From Brachypodium distachyon (Eukaryota; Streptophyta; Magnoliopsida; Poales; Poaceae), in the NCBI RefSeq assembly GCF_000005505.3, contig NC_016132.3, positions 47,320,914 to 47,384,913 of the forward strand: a DNA stretch of 64,000 nt. The letters are read 5' to 3'. This document shows positions 37,295 through 50,577 of the stretch, piece by piece. How positions within the stretch are numbered: position 1 is the stretch's first letter; each line of letters opens with the position of its first letter. Under the pieces are notes generated by a model. It was not told the DNA's origin and did not search any database. It saw only the letters and a list, made by a program, of their open reading frames with translations. The translations under genes and the position numbers were made by a program.

Positions 37295-40262
37295 TCACCT
37301 ATTCAGCATTTCGGATGATTGCACAGTGTTCACGAAAGTAGCGCTTTTGTTGAATCCTTCAACTGTCATTATTCTTACTGCTTCCAAGCCCCTATGGAAC
37401 GTGAAATCGAGCTGCAAAAAAGAAAGAAAGATTACTTGCATTACCATCCATTTCCCCTCCACTCGTATCAATAAGCTGGTCCAAGTTTTTAAAGTATTAT
37501 ATACTGCTTGATTGAATGACGACCTGAGCATAGCAAAAGAGTAAATACAAAAGTTTTAAATTTCTATTAGGCAGGCCAAACCTCTTCTTGCTCTTTCTTG
37601 GTGAATGGCCTAAGAACAAAATTAGCTGGATCCATCTTCCCAGGTGGTCGTCCAATGCCTGCAAAATATCACCACAAGAAAAAATTTAGACTTGGTAACA
37701 TTAGAGAAGGAGAGAAGTGAGCCAATGACTGACATACCAATTCTTAGACGTGGAAAATCATGAGTCTGTTTGAGATGATTGATAATGCTTCTCATCCTGA
37801 AGATTGTTGAACAATCTTAAGTAAAACAAAGAGCTATTTTCAGAAGAAGAAGAAAAATGAAAAGAAAGGTTACCAGCTCATCACAATTATTTAGTTGCAT
37901 TTTCCATAAGCTCTCCCCAAAATAAGAATAATGAAAGAAACATCCCAAAGGCATTACAAATTATTACCTTCACGTTTTTTACATAAGTAATAAGGTCTAT
38001 GTATGAATTAATAGGGCGTAGACTCTTCTCAAGAAAAAATAAATAGGCGGGGGTGAAATAAATGTACAAATGTAAACATGTTACTAAAGTTTGTCGATGC
38101 TATGATATGGGTAGGATAGTAGGGGAGATGGCTCTGATAAGATGGGGTGTGACACCCAGCCGATAGGAGGCTGCCGCACCACAAGAGCAGGGAAGAAATC
38201 AGGGAGAGAAAATTGGGATAATTTTCAGCTTGCTCTATTCACTCATATGCTAGGCATTATATGGCCAGCTTGCAAACATTAGAAATAACTAACTTGGGAA
38301 TCAAGAAATATCTCTTAAGAGATTTAAGCTGCTAAAGATAACTAGGGGTATTTATATCCCCTTAAGTTTCTGCCGTGCCCCCCTGCTTGGTGACCTTCTT
38401 GTGCCACCAGTAGGCCATGCCCCACATAACAGTCTGAAGCATTTTATCACAGCTAAGAACCTTATAGTCAGTTTTTAAAGATCACTACACAATTACACTG
38501 CACTAAGACCAAAGGCAGTAACCATAAGTATATGATAATGTTATCCTTTTGCTTAGATGAACTTAAGAGTGACTGAGAATTATCTGCCTCCAAAGTCATG
38601 AGAAGTCATGAGGTTTTCAGCCTATAGTTAGTAAAGCAAAGAACAGTGGAACATTAGATAAGGTACGCATACAGCAAATGCATTTCATATAAAAGGCTGC
38701 AGTACCCATTATGCCCGCCATGTCCACCTTTTGGCAGTAGTCGCAATTTTGCGAAGGGTAAATCTAGATCATCATACATCTGCGAAAAGAGAAGATGAAG
38801 TCAGAATCAGATTACAGTGATCCATGATAAAAAGAACCAACTCAAGAGTAACATTTACCACAAGAACTTGATTAAGTGGTATCTTGAAATACGAAACCAG
38901 CTGCCCAACCTGTATAGTTTAATGCGTCAAACAAGGGAACAATGGAGCAATTAGTTTCAAGTTTGTTTTGCAGTCATTATACTTACAGACTCACCGCTTG
39001 CATTCATAAATGTTTGCGGCTTGGCAAGCATGATAGGGACATCTCCAATACGACCTGGATAGTGACAACACACATTTTCATATGAATGCCTGATTGTACA
39101 TAAATAATCTCAAAGGAGCAGATAATCCTAAACACACAGTTTTTTGCTTTCATGAACTACTTAAGAAAACCCATAAAGATGATTGTTAGACAATTCTTGC
39201 AAGTTAGGATTTAATTAGTATGCAAGAAACGAGAAAGAAAGTTAAATTCCGGTAAAAATAAAGGAGAAGAAACCTTAGCTCTGCCAAGTACACAATCAGG
39301 TAGCAACGGAGCTGTCAATACAAAATGCAAAGTTTCTTTTGGGGAGGTGTGAATATTACCTCTGCCAACCATTGCCTTGAACTGCATACTGCTGAGTGAT
39401 ATACCCTCAGCTTCTGCTATAACATCAATCATCTCAAATCCAACCTGTGAATAATCAGATAGACCTCAACTCAAATATAGAGGTACTGTACACTGGACCA
39501 CTGACACACAGAACTATTAATGAAAAACTGAAGTATGTGTAGTCCAATTCTACAAATTGAGTCTGAAAAGTGGGACCTCCTTGCAATATATACAGTCATA
39601 GCATAATAATGACTTTGGATAAACAAATATCTCACTGGTACATTTAAATGTTCCTTCAAATTCTATACTCAAAGCATGGCAATTGACTGACCATGATACT
39701 AGTGACCGTGATACTAAGATGGTAAGATGACATTTCCGAGGACCAGCACGCTTATACAATGCGATTATCCACAGTCCAATAGAAGGACGAAATGTTCAAT
39801 CCACCGGCTAAAACAACAGAAAGCAGGTTTATACTTGCAAAATGGCTGCAGACGTGTTTTGACGGTGTAGCACATGCTAGAAGTTCATACCTCTGCGCTC
39901 ACCATTCACCAAAACCGTGTAACTTTTTTGTCGTAGAACTCAAATATGTACCAATTCAACCCATTAGTAACTAGCATAAATCTACAATCCCAGCAAGCAG
40001 AACTATGATTTTAACAGTAAACAGAGCACATAAGGAAGCTTACGTTGTGGCGAGTACTCTGGTAAATCTTCCCGGGGTTCCCGAGCCCAACGAACAGCCA
40101 CGGCTTCCGCGCGCCGCCGTCACCAGTGGACGCAGCTGACGAGGAGGCGGCCCGGCACGCGGAGATGGAGGAAGAGCGCGGCACACATCTAGGCCTTGCG
40201 CGGGCGAACGAGAGGAGAGGGCAGGGGAGGCGGGAAGCCGAGACGCCGGAGAGCAGCCGCAT
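37295..40262 (-). CDS. PTH: Peptidyl-tRNA hydrolase, organellar, eight exons
   Basis: Releases tRNA from prematurely dropped peptidyl-tRNA during organelle translation. Exons in transcription order: 40262-40044, 39444-39360, 39054-38987, 38909-38859, 38779-38706, 37796-37738, 37658-37582, 37411-37295. All have GT-AG borders and they join in frame to 249 residues. The first 50 or so residues are Arg/Ser/Ala-rich and look like a mitochondrial or plastid targeting peptide. Family motifs follow: [21 protein letters not shown] (catalytic His), [20 protein letters not shown] (conserved Asp), [16 protein letters not shown] (His-Asn pair) and FPRLRIGIGRP. The key residues known from bacterial Pth are all present. 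The ATG at 40262 is preferred over a GTG six codons upstream. Resembles bacterial-type mitochondrial PTH rather than the splicing factor CRS2, because catalytic residues are kept; CRS2-like function is less likely. Confidence 0.93.
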
Positions 40263-40443
40263 CGCCGCCGCCGCTACCACTTGGGCACCGGGTGTGTTTT
40301 GGACAGGGTCACAGGATGAGACGGGGCCGGGCTGGGCTTGTTAGGCTTGGCCAGTTGGGCTAACCATGTGGTTGGATTTTTCTCCTTCGTTGGGCTTTTC
40401 TTTTATTCAACCCTTGTGCTTGCATCGCGCGCCATTTTCGTGA

Positions 40444-41276
40444 TAGGTTTTTACGTAGGTACCGGTTTTTGTATTTTTGCAAAAAACCATCGGATAAACG
40501 GAACCACTCGTTTCCTAGCGCCTAAACCTGCTTCTGACAGGTACGACCCACTGTCGGGCCAGCGCGTCTTGTCAGCTCGGCCTCCAGCATGGTCTCTTTC
40601 CTTGCTCCCAGCCGTCCCTGCTCCTTCTCCAGCGAGGATGCCGAGCTTGAGCCGTCTCCTCCCTCGGCCGAGCGTTCCGGCCATGAGCACCTCTGTGTAG
40701 CCCCGCCTCTACATCACCTCCTCCTCCCCTGCTCCCCGCGCTCGGCCGCGCTGCCGCTCCGCCGCTTGCGCCGCTGTACGCCCGCGCGCCACCGCGTGTT
40801 GCTCCGCTCGCGCTCCCAGATGCTCCGACGCTCGCGCTGCTCTGCTGCTCCCACGCTGCGTCGCGCCCTTGCTCGCCGCGCGTGGCTGCTCGTCGCGCGC
40901 GCCCCGGCTGGCCGTGCTCGCGGCCGCTCGCCGCAGCGCGCCGCGCGCCCCTTCTCCCCGCGCATCGATGATTTCCGCGTTGCTCTCCGTGGCCCGCCGC
41001 GCGCCTCTGTTCGCCGCGCTGCCCTCCGCGGCCATGGCAGCGAGCTCGGCCTGCAGCAGCTCCTGGATCGTGTAGCAAGACGATGGCCAGCTACAGCTTC
41101 TAGATGGGGAATAGAGACGGAGGAAGAAGAGAGAGTTGCCACGTTGGCACGCCATGTCAGCCTGACCTGTGGACCCGCCTTGTCAGTTTTTGGGTTATTC
41201 GCTAGGAACTGGATACTTAGTTTAATCCGGTTGTTTTTAGTAAAAGAATGTAGACCGGTACCAATATATAACCCTA
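40444..41276. mobile_element. Pack-MULE-like element with long terminal inverted repeats
   Basis: The left end holds TAGGTACCGGTTTTTG, then GTTTCCTAGCGCCTAAAC and GACAGGTACGACCCACTGTC. The right end, on the complement, holds TTGGTACCGGTCTAC, AGTTCCTAGCGAATAACC and GACAAGGCGGGTCCACAGGTC in the same order. Arms are thus about 110 bases. The interior (about 40580-41080) is very GC-rich and open in several frames, typical of captured gene fragments. No recognised domain and no transposase. A clean 9-base target duplication was not found. It lies about 180 bases upstream of the hydrolase ATG. Confidence 0.6.
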
Positions 41277-42728
41277 GCCGTTAATGTGGTGGTTTTTTAT
41301 AATTTACCTTATTGATGAAGTCTTAGACGAAGATTAACACCCCAATCTCTTAAACTATCAAATCTGAATCCTGAATTAGTTTCTGTTCAATCTTGACAAT
41401 AAAGCTGTTTTTTTAAGGAAACACGGTACAGACGCAAGCACTCACACACACGCACGTACACTCACCCCTATGAACGCACGCACACACACCCTATCTTTAT
41501 GAGCACCTCCGAGAGACTGGTCTGCCGGCAGATCATCTTTAAGTAGTATAATAGCTAAATGTAAGCATTACCATGTCATCTTTAAGTAGTATAATAGTTA
41601 GCATGTATAATAAGTTGGTTATAAAAACATTATTTTATTAATAGCAGGCCCACATACAGTCTCAGAGGGTGACTAGAAGCACGTGTTGCAGCTGGCTACT
41701 AGTTAACAGCCCACTTCTCTTCTCTCTCCTTTTCTCTTTCCTCCAACTAAACACCAAAATAATATTTTAATTTTTATAGCCACCTTATAACCCATTATTA
41801 TTCTCCTTGCTCTAGGTCAGCAAGACACATGAGGAATTGGGAACATCGGATCAGAGCAGCAGTCAGCACCGCCCGTTGGTCGACTCACGCGGCGCGTTGG
41901 CATGGAGAGCGTTCATCCCGAGTCCCGACGCTGTCCACGTAGCTGTTGCCGGCGTCACAAGGCTCCAACTGAAGGACAAATGCCGGCCGGGCGGCCGGCG
42001 TCACCGTTCACCAAGCATTTGTTTCATCTGGGGTGGACTGGTGGAAAACTGGAAACGCCGGAACGGCCGCACGAATGGTAGACTAGCCCGGCCGTAGACC
42101 GTGTGGTGTGGATCGACATTCCAAAAGGTCCACGCAGGTCTTCTTCCCGGTGAATATCTCTGGTGATGGTGATTGCTTAGGCGATTAAACTGCTATGCCT
42201 CCCAGAGAAAGATAATAATGCTAGTACTAAATTATCTGGGTGATGAACCGCACCGAGATTTAAATATTTGGAAAGGACCACCGGCCAATTTCAGTTCATC
42301 AACTCTAGATGTATAAAAAGGGTATAAAAAACATAGGTAGGTCCATCAGTCCATCACTACAAGACTCTAGATAGATTTAGTCTCCCTTTTTCTTGAGGAT
42401 ACCTTTTTTTTTTCCCGAAGCAAACGAGAATAGCTGCCCACCTTGTACCGCATCACCGAATAGATCAGGACAAGAAAAGCTAACGTCAGATGTGAATGTG
42501 CCTTTCTTCAGTTGACTTACAAACAGCCAAATAAATACATCAAGGATCAAGTTGTGCAGCTTGCACCTTGCATCCAAGTCATAATAATCGTGTGGAAGTG
42601 AAATGGTACATTGGTATGAACATCTGTAAGCAGCTGAGAACAAATTAAGATACTTCATGTTGCCTGCCGGTTCCTTTGGTTAGATACTTCAGTAGCAGTC
42701 TGCAGAATAACTGCACAAAAATTCTAAA

Positions 42729-42846
42729 TACTCGCTCCGTTTCATAATTCTTGTCTTAAATTTGTCTAGAAATAGATGCATTTATTCGTAAAAAACGTCT
42801 AGATACATGTAATATTTTGACAAGAATTATGGGACGGAGAAAGTAC
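42729..42846. mobile_element. Stowaway-like MITE
   Basis: Ends CTCGCTCCGTTTCATAATTC and AATTATGGGACGGAGAAAG, flanked by TA, with interior GTCTAGATACATGTAATA. Same type as the element at 10169. Confidence 0.8.
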
Positions 42847-42961
42847 TTGGAAGGAACCATCGAATATTGTCAAGTAATGCTGGTCCATTGCACCGTATCC
42901 AGAAAAAGATAACTGTACAGGTCGCACACTTACGTACAAGACGAGATGAGCGGCTCTTCAG

Positions 42962-43145
42962 TCAACTATTTAACTCCAAAGCAACCAAAGAGAGAGTCCA
43001 GTAAGCCAGAAAAAGCTACAGATGCATCAACTCACTTTCAATAAATCCGAGCATCAACTATTTAACTCCAAAGCAACCAAAGAGAGAGTCCAATAAGCCA
43101 GAAAAAGCTACAGATGCATCAACTTGCACTTTAATAAATCCAAGC
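42962..43145 (+). repeat. Tandem duplication, two units of 92 bases
   Basis: TCAACTATTTAACTCCAAAG starts both units (42962 and 43054). Each is followed by AGAGAGAGTCCA, GCCAGAAAAAGCTACAGATG and AATAAATCC. Only a few bases differ, so the event is recent. It lies about 500 bases before the receptor kinase start. Confidence 0.9.
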
Positions 43146-43655
43146 ATCGTCAATAATGTGTCAAGTTACGCAGCCTAGAGCCTAATAATAATCTGATGAC
43201 CAAAAAACTGAAATACAGTATGTCTTATGTTAGTCAGCTGGTTAATCTCAAATCAGCATATCAAATAAATTATTCCCTCCGATTCAGGTACCTGATATAA
43301 GAAAGAGCTGTAGAACTTCTGATTTCTGAAACAGGTCTGTCTCTTGGAAGGAAGCTCCGGTTTCCAAGAACCAGCAGTGTGTAATCAGTTCCATATGAAA
43401 AGGTTGTCGTACGGTGCTCAAGTTTTGGTACATCCATATGCAACTTGTGAACATACATTACGAATGTGCCGTTCCTCATTAAAGATATGGAGCAAGTTGG
43501 AGTTCTGTTTTCAGCCACTTGACCACACTGAATGTTCCCTCAAAAATAAAAATATAAGGCACACTGATTGATTTGCCCGTACAAAACTCCAAATAAAGCT
43601 AGCCCACTGCCTGCCCCACGTTCCCTTCACCAACCTTCAGTTCTTCAACAACACC

Positions 43656-46600
43656 ATGGCTGCTCTTCTCTACATCCGCATGGTGCTGCTCCTCGTCTCA
43701 CTGATGCCACGTGCTGCACAGCCGGCACTCGCCCCGCCAACCAAACCCACAGACCTCGCTGCGCTGTTCGCCTTCAAAGCACAGGTCAAGGACCCTCTTG
43801 GTATCCTCGACAGCAACTGGAGCACCAGTGCATCGCCTTGCTCGTGGGTTGGGGTCTCGTGCGACCGACGCGGGCATCATGTGACAGGCCTAGAGTTCGA
43901 CGGCGTGCCGCTCCAGGGCAGCATCGCCCCACAGCTCGGCAACCTCTCCTTCCTCTCCAGCCTTGTTCTCAGCAACACCAGCCTCGTGGGCCCTGTGCCG
44001 AGAGAGCTTGGTGGCCTGCCTCGGCTCCAAAATCTTGTCCTCTCATACAACAGCTTGTCAGGTACCATCCCCTCCACACTTGGCAACCTCACAAGCCTTG
44101 AGTCTCTTTATCTTGATAGCAACAACCTCTTCGGGTCAATGCCAAGTGAGCTCGGGAATCTGAACAATCTTCAGTCTCTAAGACTGTCAAATAATGACTT
44201 GAGCGGGCTGATACCTCCTGGCTTGTTCAACAACACACCCAATTTGCGTTTAGTACGATTAGGCTCAAACAGGCTGACAGGAGCAATTCCTGATAGCATC
44301 GGCTCATTGTCGAAGCTGGAGATGCTAGTCCTGGAACGCAATCTTCTATCAGGCCCCATGCCTCCTGCTATCTTCAATATGTCCCAGCTGCAAACTATAG
44401 CTATCACAAGGAACAACCTCTCAGGTCCAATCCCTTCAAATGAGAGCTTTTACCTCCCTATGTTGGAGTTTATCTCCCTCGGTGAAAATCAGTTTGATGG
44501 ACCTATCCCGCATGGTCTTTCAGCATGCAAGAACCTTCACATGCTCTCCCTTCCTGTGAATAATTTCACTGGTCCTGTGCCATCATGGCTGGCAATGATG
44601 CCAAACCTCACCAGAATTTACCTGTCAACAAATGGTCTCACTGGAAAGATCCCTATGGAACTGAGCAACAATACTGGGCTTCTTGGTTTGGACCTCAGCC
44701 AGAACAAGCTTGAGGGGGGAGTCCCACCAGAGTATGGACAGCTGAGAAACCTCAGTTATCTAAGCTTTGCAAACAACCGAATAACAGGTTCCATTCCAGA
44801 ATCCATAGGCTATCTTTCTAACCTCACAGTAATAGATTTTGTTGGAAATGATTTGACTGGATCGGTGCCAATTTCATTTGGGAACCTGCTGAACCTTCGT
44901 CGTATCTGGCTCAGTGGGAACCAGCTCAGTGGGGACCTCGACTTCTTGTCCGCACTTTCAAAATGCAGGAGCCTGAAAACAATTGCCATGACAAACAACG
45001 CATTCACAGGGAGGCTACCAGCCTATATTGGAAACCTTAGCACGGTCCTCGAAACATTTATAGCAGATAACAATGGGATCACCGGAAGCATCCCTAGTAC
45101 ATTGGCTAATCTTACCAACTTATTGGTTCTGTCTCTGAGTGGAAACAAGCTGAGCGGGAGGATCCCCACACCAATCACTGCAATGAGCAATCTCCAAGAA
45201 CTCAACCTCGCAAATAATAGCTTGTCTGGCACCATACCAACAGAAATCAATGGATTAAAAAGCTTGTCTAGCTTGCATCTTGACAACAATAGACTTGTTG
45301 GTTCCATTCCAAGTAGTGTCAGCAACCTAAGCCAGATACAGATTATGACACTATCCTACAACTTATTGTCTTCCACAATACCAACAGGTCTATGGCACCA
45401 TCAGAAACTAATGGAGCTTGATTTGTCAGAGAACTCTTTCAGTGGTTCCCTACCTGTCGACATAGGGAAACTGACGGCAATTAGCAAGATGGATCTATCA
45501 AACAACCAGCTATCAGGTGACATCCCAGCTTCCTTTGGCGAATTGCAGATGATGATTTATCTGAATCTGTCCAGCAACTTACTAGAAGGATCGGTACCAG
45601 ACTCAGTTGGCAAGTTACTAAGTATTGAGGAGTTAGATTTCTCCTCCAATGCACTTTCTGGTGCCATTCCAAAGTCCTTGGCCAATCTCACATACCTTAC
45701 CAACTTGAACCTATCTTTCAACAGGTTAGATGGAAAGATACCAGAAGGAGGTGTGTTCTCCAACATCACTCTAAAATCATTGATGGGAAACAGAGCACTC
45801 TGCGGCCTTCCAAGGGAAGGAATAGCGCGATGCCAGAACAACATGCACTCAACGTCAAAACAACTACTGCTGAAAGTCATATTACCTGCAGTAGTGACAC
45901 TATTTATTTTATCTGCTTGCCTGTGCATGTTGGTTAGAAAAAAAATGAATAAGCATGAAAAGATGCCATTACCCACAGACACAGATTTGGTGAATTACCA
46001 GTTGATCTCATACCATGAGCTTGTCCGTGCAACAAGCAACTTCAGTGATGATAACCTGCTAGGGGCTGGAGGCTTTGGTAAAGTCTTCAGAGGTCAGCTA
46101 GATGATGAGTCTGTCATTGCAATAAAGGTTCTCAATATGCAAGACGAAGTAGCTTCAAAGAGCTTTGACACAGAATGCCGCGCACTACGAATGGCCCGGC
46201 ATCGGAACTTGGTGAGGATAGTTAGCACTTGCTCCAATCTTGAGTTTAAAGCACTGGTTCTTGAGTATATGCCCAATGGTAGTTTAGATGATTGGCTGCA
46301 TTCAAATGGAGGAAGGCACATTAGTTTCCTACAACAGCTTGGAATCATGCTGGATGTTGCAATGGCGATGGAGTATCTACATCACCAGCACTTCGAAGTT
46401 GTCCTGCATTTTGATTTAAAGCCTAGCAATATTTTGCTTGACATGGACATGATTGCACATGTTGCTGACTTCGGAATTTCCAAGCTGCTGGCGGGAGATG
46501 ACAACTCTATTGTGTTAACAAGCATGCCAGGCACAGTAGGATACATGGCACCAGGTAATTTCCATTGCAAAGTCTGATAAAATATTTCCTATTGTTCTCA

Positions 46601-47028
46601 TAGACATAAGCTCACTGGTTTCCTTTTGACATGGAACAGAGTTTGGATCAACAGGAAAAGCATCACGGAGGAGTGACGTTTACAGCTTCGGGATTGTTGT
46701 CCTTGAAATCTTCACAAGGAAAAAACCAACTGATCCAATGTTTGTTGGTGAGTTGAGCTTAAGACAGTGGGTTAGTGAAGCATTCCCACATGAACTCTCT
46801 ACTGTCACTGACTCTGCCATACTGCAAAATGAACCAAAGTATGGTACTGATATGAAAAGCAATCCCTCTGATGCCCCATCCACCATCTTAAATACTTGCC
46901 TAGTGTCCATCATTGAGTTGGGCTTGCTTTGCTCTAGAACTGCACCTGATGAGAGAATGCCAATGGATGATGTGGTTGTCAGATTAAACAAGATCAAGAC
47001 AAATTATTGTTCTCAGCTAGCGAATTAA
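43656..47028 (+). CDS. LRR receptor-like kinase (subfamily XII type), copy 1
   Basis: Plasma-membrane receptor kinase, likely a pattern-recognition type like rice Xa21 or FLS2; the ligand is unknown. Two exons, 43656-46554 and 46640-47028, with a phase-1 intron inside the Glu codon of GYMAPE, give 1095 residues. Signal peptide about 1-24, LRR N-cap with paired Cys (SPCSWVGVSCD), about 22 plant-type LRRs (GxIPxxLGNLxxL pattern), a transmembrane segment about 741-760 (VILPAVVTLFILSACLCMLV), and a kinase domain from about 796. Kinase landmarks: Gly loop GAGGFG 803-808, ATP lysine K824 (VIAIKVL), catalytic D920 in HFDLKPSN, and DFG at D938. The residue before the catalytic Asp is Phe (usually Cys in this subfamily, Arg in RD kinases), so it is non-RD. 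ATG 43656 precedes a good signal peptide. A second paralog lies 4.8 kb downstream in the same orientation. Confidence 0.94.
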
Positions 47029-47928
47029 GGAGCTCACTTAGGGAAAGTTTTCTTTTTGTTGTTGTTGTTCTTCTTACCTTCCTGTATAAGTATTTGTACT
47101 TCGTAATATATTTCCCCCTCAATGAAATTAAGCTAAGCACCCTGCTTCTATCCTCACAAGAAAAAGCATGGACATCTGACATATCATATTTGAGAATCGC
47201 ATATTTCTTAGTTTCTGACATTAGGTAAAAAACCATATATATTGCAACAACTAATGACGTGCAACTGGACCTGATTAACAGATCACACAAACAGCGGACT
47301 GAACAATGGCAAGGATGCATTGCGGGCACTCTCTCATGGATTTGAATTGGGAACGCAAGTAATAAATCGCTACAGTTGAGAATGCAGAATTAGGACAATA
47401 GCATACCAGCATTTTCCAATCCCGACCGGATTGCTAATCGAGGCAAGGAAGCAGCAGTGCGATTGCCGATCCACGGGCTCCACCGACCAACACTGATCCC
47501 ATTCCCATCGCGAAACCCTAAATCCTTACTTGGAGTTGTACTCCAGCTTAGCTCTGTCGCATCGTGATCCATGAAGACGGGGTAGAAGCAAAGGGGATTC
47601 GCTCTACTAGCGTGGCCCCTTGGGCGCAGCTCGCGGTGGCGCGCGCGCGACGATCTCGCCATCGCTGGCCGGCATCTGATTCTCTGTCGCGGAGGACTCG
47701 GCACTGGATGCCTGGGAGCCCAAAATGGTAGTAGGTGGACAACGACTCGCTGGGCTCGAGCCCACGAGCCGTGTAGACGGCCCATGTCATTGTGTCAAAA
47801 TGGCTGCAGCAACATCGCGAGCCGGGCGTCGGCTGATTATGGTAGGCTAACTGAACTCTCAAGTTCTCCTAAAAAAAAATCCTCTCAAAAAAGAAAAAGA
47901 AAAAACTGAACTCTCAAGTATAATTCAA

Positions 47929-47965
47929 CTAGTTAAGAGCCCGTGTGTTGCTACGGAGAAAAAAT
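47929..47965 (-). mobile_element. Helitron 3' terminus (minus orientation)
   Basis: On the complement the sequence reads CCGTAGCAACACACGGGCTC, then TTAACTAG and a T. This matches the hairpin-CTAG end seen at 22218 and 23327. The element should extend to the right, but no convincing 5' TC end was located, so its length is unknown. Confidence 0.6.
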
Positions 47966-48135
47966 GAATGCAAAAGATAAAATCAATCTCATGAAAATAT
48001 TTTTTTCTTTTCTACATGTCAGTGCACATTTAATGATGGATGACAACTCATTAAGCACTAAACTAAAGATAGGTGACAATGACAACACTCATACACAGTG
48101 GAATGGAGGTGAAAATATAATCAACTCAGATTTTA

Positions 48136-48218
48136 TACTTTTTCCGATCCATAATAAGTGTCTTAAATTTTGTACTAACTTAGTATACAAAGTTGTACTA
48201 TCTGGATCGGAAGGAGTA
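48136..48218. mobile_element. Short Stowaway-like MITE
   Basis: Ends CTTTTTCCGATCCATAATAA and ATCTGGATCGGAAGGAG, next to TA on both sides. About 83 bases, similar in end sequence to the element at 58253. Confidence 0.65.
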
Positions 48219-50577
48219 ACTAATTATAACGGTCAGCTAACATAATATACATTGTATGTTCGATCAGATCTCAGCTCTAACTGTGAAAAAATCAGTGGAG
48301 AAAAAAAAAGCTTCACTCGCTTCAACGTGTACCAAATATCTGTGCATTCCCAACTTAATTCAAAGCGGTCAACAATCAAGAAAACAACTTCGTACTTCAT
48401 GTCGTTAAGAAGGAGCATAAGCTATTCTGAATACGCAATAAACATTTATCCATCGAATTAGGAAACAAAAATAGGTATTTCCACAACTGACCCTCGCCTT
48501 CCTTTTATGCAACCAACACAGTATATATAGCCATTTCTTCCCCGCTACCTCTTCCCAAGCAGCATTGCAGGCTCTAAATTAAAGAATAGTAGCCATTGCT
48601 TATAATCACATATTCAAGATCTTGTCTTGCTGGACGAATACATAAAAATAATGTTAATTTCTGAAGCACTCAATGACACCAATAAGATCATCTTGGCAAG
48701 ACAATGTTAACATATTTCATGACAACTGTGGTTTTAACATATTTCATGGCAGATCTTATTGCCGACCCAAGACAATGTTAACATATTTCTTAGATTTCAA
48801 TTTGATTGCTAAATTATAAGAGATAATAACAACAATTCTAAAAGAATCCGACTACTTGACCATTCAATTTACATGTACGGCTTCGCCAACAAAGAATATA
48901 TGTGCATTTAGCACTTCTGCTGAACAAACAGTGAAGTTTGGATCATGGACTGAAGACCAAGACCAGCAATGAATTAGATGTGAAACTAAAACACCAGCTT
49001 TTAGGGCACCACTTCTGCTCAACAAACAGTGAAGTTTAGATCATCATAAACAGATGTCCCAAGTATAGTCCTGAACTATATTATTTGTGAATGCTGCATA
49101 CTACTGCAATATCCTTGTCTATCCTAACATATCATTGAAGTAGTGAACTATACATCAAGATTTATGTTTGTACCTGAGATACTGAATGCTATTCACTGGA
49201 GCCCCTGTCCATCCTTCTGAAGCAAACTTTTGCATTGAACATGACCAAATATTTCCAGCTGAAACTAATAAGTGCATATGTAACCTCCTAAATCTCCCCA
49301 TCTACAAATCACTGGCTCTATTCTCATCTCCTCTAATATGGGATTCCTCATCTCTAGCTCCATATTGAACAGCCACTGAAACTACTAGTACCCTAAACAT
49401 GATAAAATGCAATAGTAAATATATAATGTGTTGTGAATCATATTTTAGAGAAGAATATTCTCTATTGACCCTAATATATACCGTGTTGTTCATCAAGCCC
49501 TTTAAGCAAGCATCTACTACTTATCTACTATTGGCGAGCAGAGAAAAAATATAAATTTATCTTAACCAGAAGTACGAATAACAAAAAAGATATGCAGAGT
49601 AGAAAATGCAGAACCGTAACACCTTATTTTTGCTCCAGTTTTCACATTATTCGTCATATTGAGCAAACTTAGGGTCTTTGGGAAGATATTTACTGATACT
49701 TAAATTCTGACATTGTGACCTATTTCATACGATGGACAGATCCATCCTAGTTTCTGAACTATTAATGTCTCAGGTGAACATACCAATCAACCCTAAAGGT
49801 CACAACAAATGGAAATTGCAAAAGGATTGGAAACTAACCCAGCTGACGCATCACCATAGCAGCATCACTTCTACTTCATCCTTCTGGCCTCTCCCTTTAT
49901 CCTCTATCTCTGACCCCTCTCTTTTCCCTGCTCGTCAGGAACACATTAGCCACACCGATGCATGCCTGAACCTCCCTTCTTCTACCTTTCTTCACATTGC
50001 ATAGTCGGGGGCCATGCTGGTGGATATTCCCCAGCGGCCAGCAGAGGTAGAGCTAGGTGACCATCGGATATGCACAGGATAGCGATGGTCGGCGAGGCCC
50101 GTGGTTCCAATGGGTAGCATGTGATGGCAAGTGGACGTCCGGCACGGCAACAAGAGCGGAACGCGGTGCAGACAGTGGCGACGAACAGTGGTGCAGGCAG
50201 CGGGCGACGGCAAGGCTGAGCCGTTGAGGCACCAGCGGCGCAAGGAATCGAGATGCCGGGAGGCCCAGATGCAGCCCATAACAGCCGCCGTCTCGCCTCA
50301 ACTGGCCGCCGCCGCTGCGGGCGGGCCCACGCAGCCGCCTCGCCATGGCTGCTTCCGTGCGGCCACCTGGAGTGCCGACCGCGGAGCCCCGCAGCCGCAG
50401 TCACTGCACGGTCTTGACAAATTAAAACCATGTCCCGAGTCATGTAGAACGTACACATGAATGAAAACCAGAGAAGACCATACCGAAACGACACCAAATT
50501 GTTCCTGCAAGCACAGATAATCCTCTCAATCCCTTCACGACCCATCAAGTAGAACAGATTTATGAAAAGCTAGTATC

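Larger units (their letters stand above)
41277..43655. other. Intergenic region and promoter of the first receptor kinase
   Basis: No gene seen. It has an AC-rich microsatellite tract near 41435-41490 followed by GAGCACCTCCGAGAGACTG, a phrase I recall from dispersed Triticeae repeats. It also has an AT-rich repeat near 41530-41820, one MITE and a tandem duplication. Confidence 0.45.
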
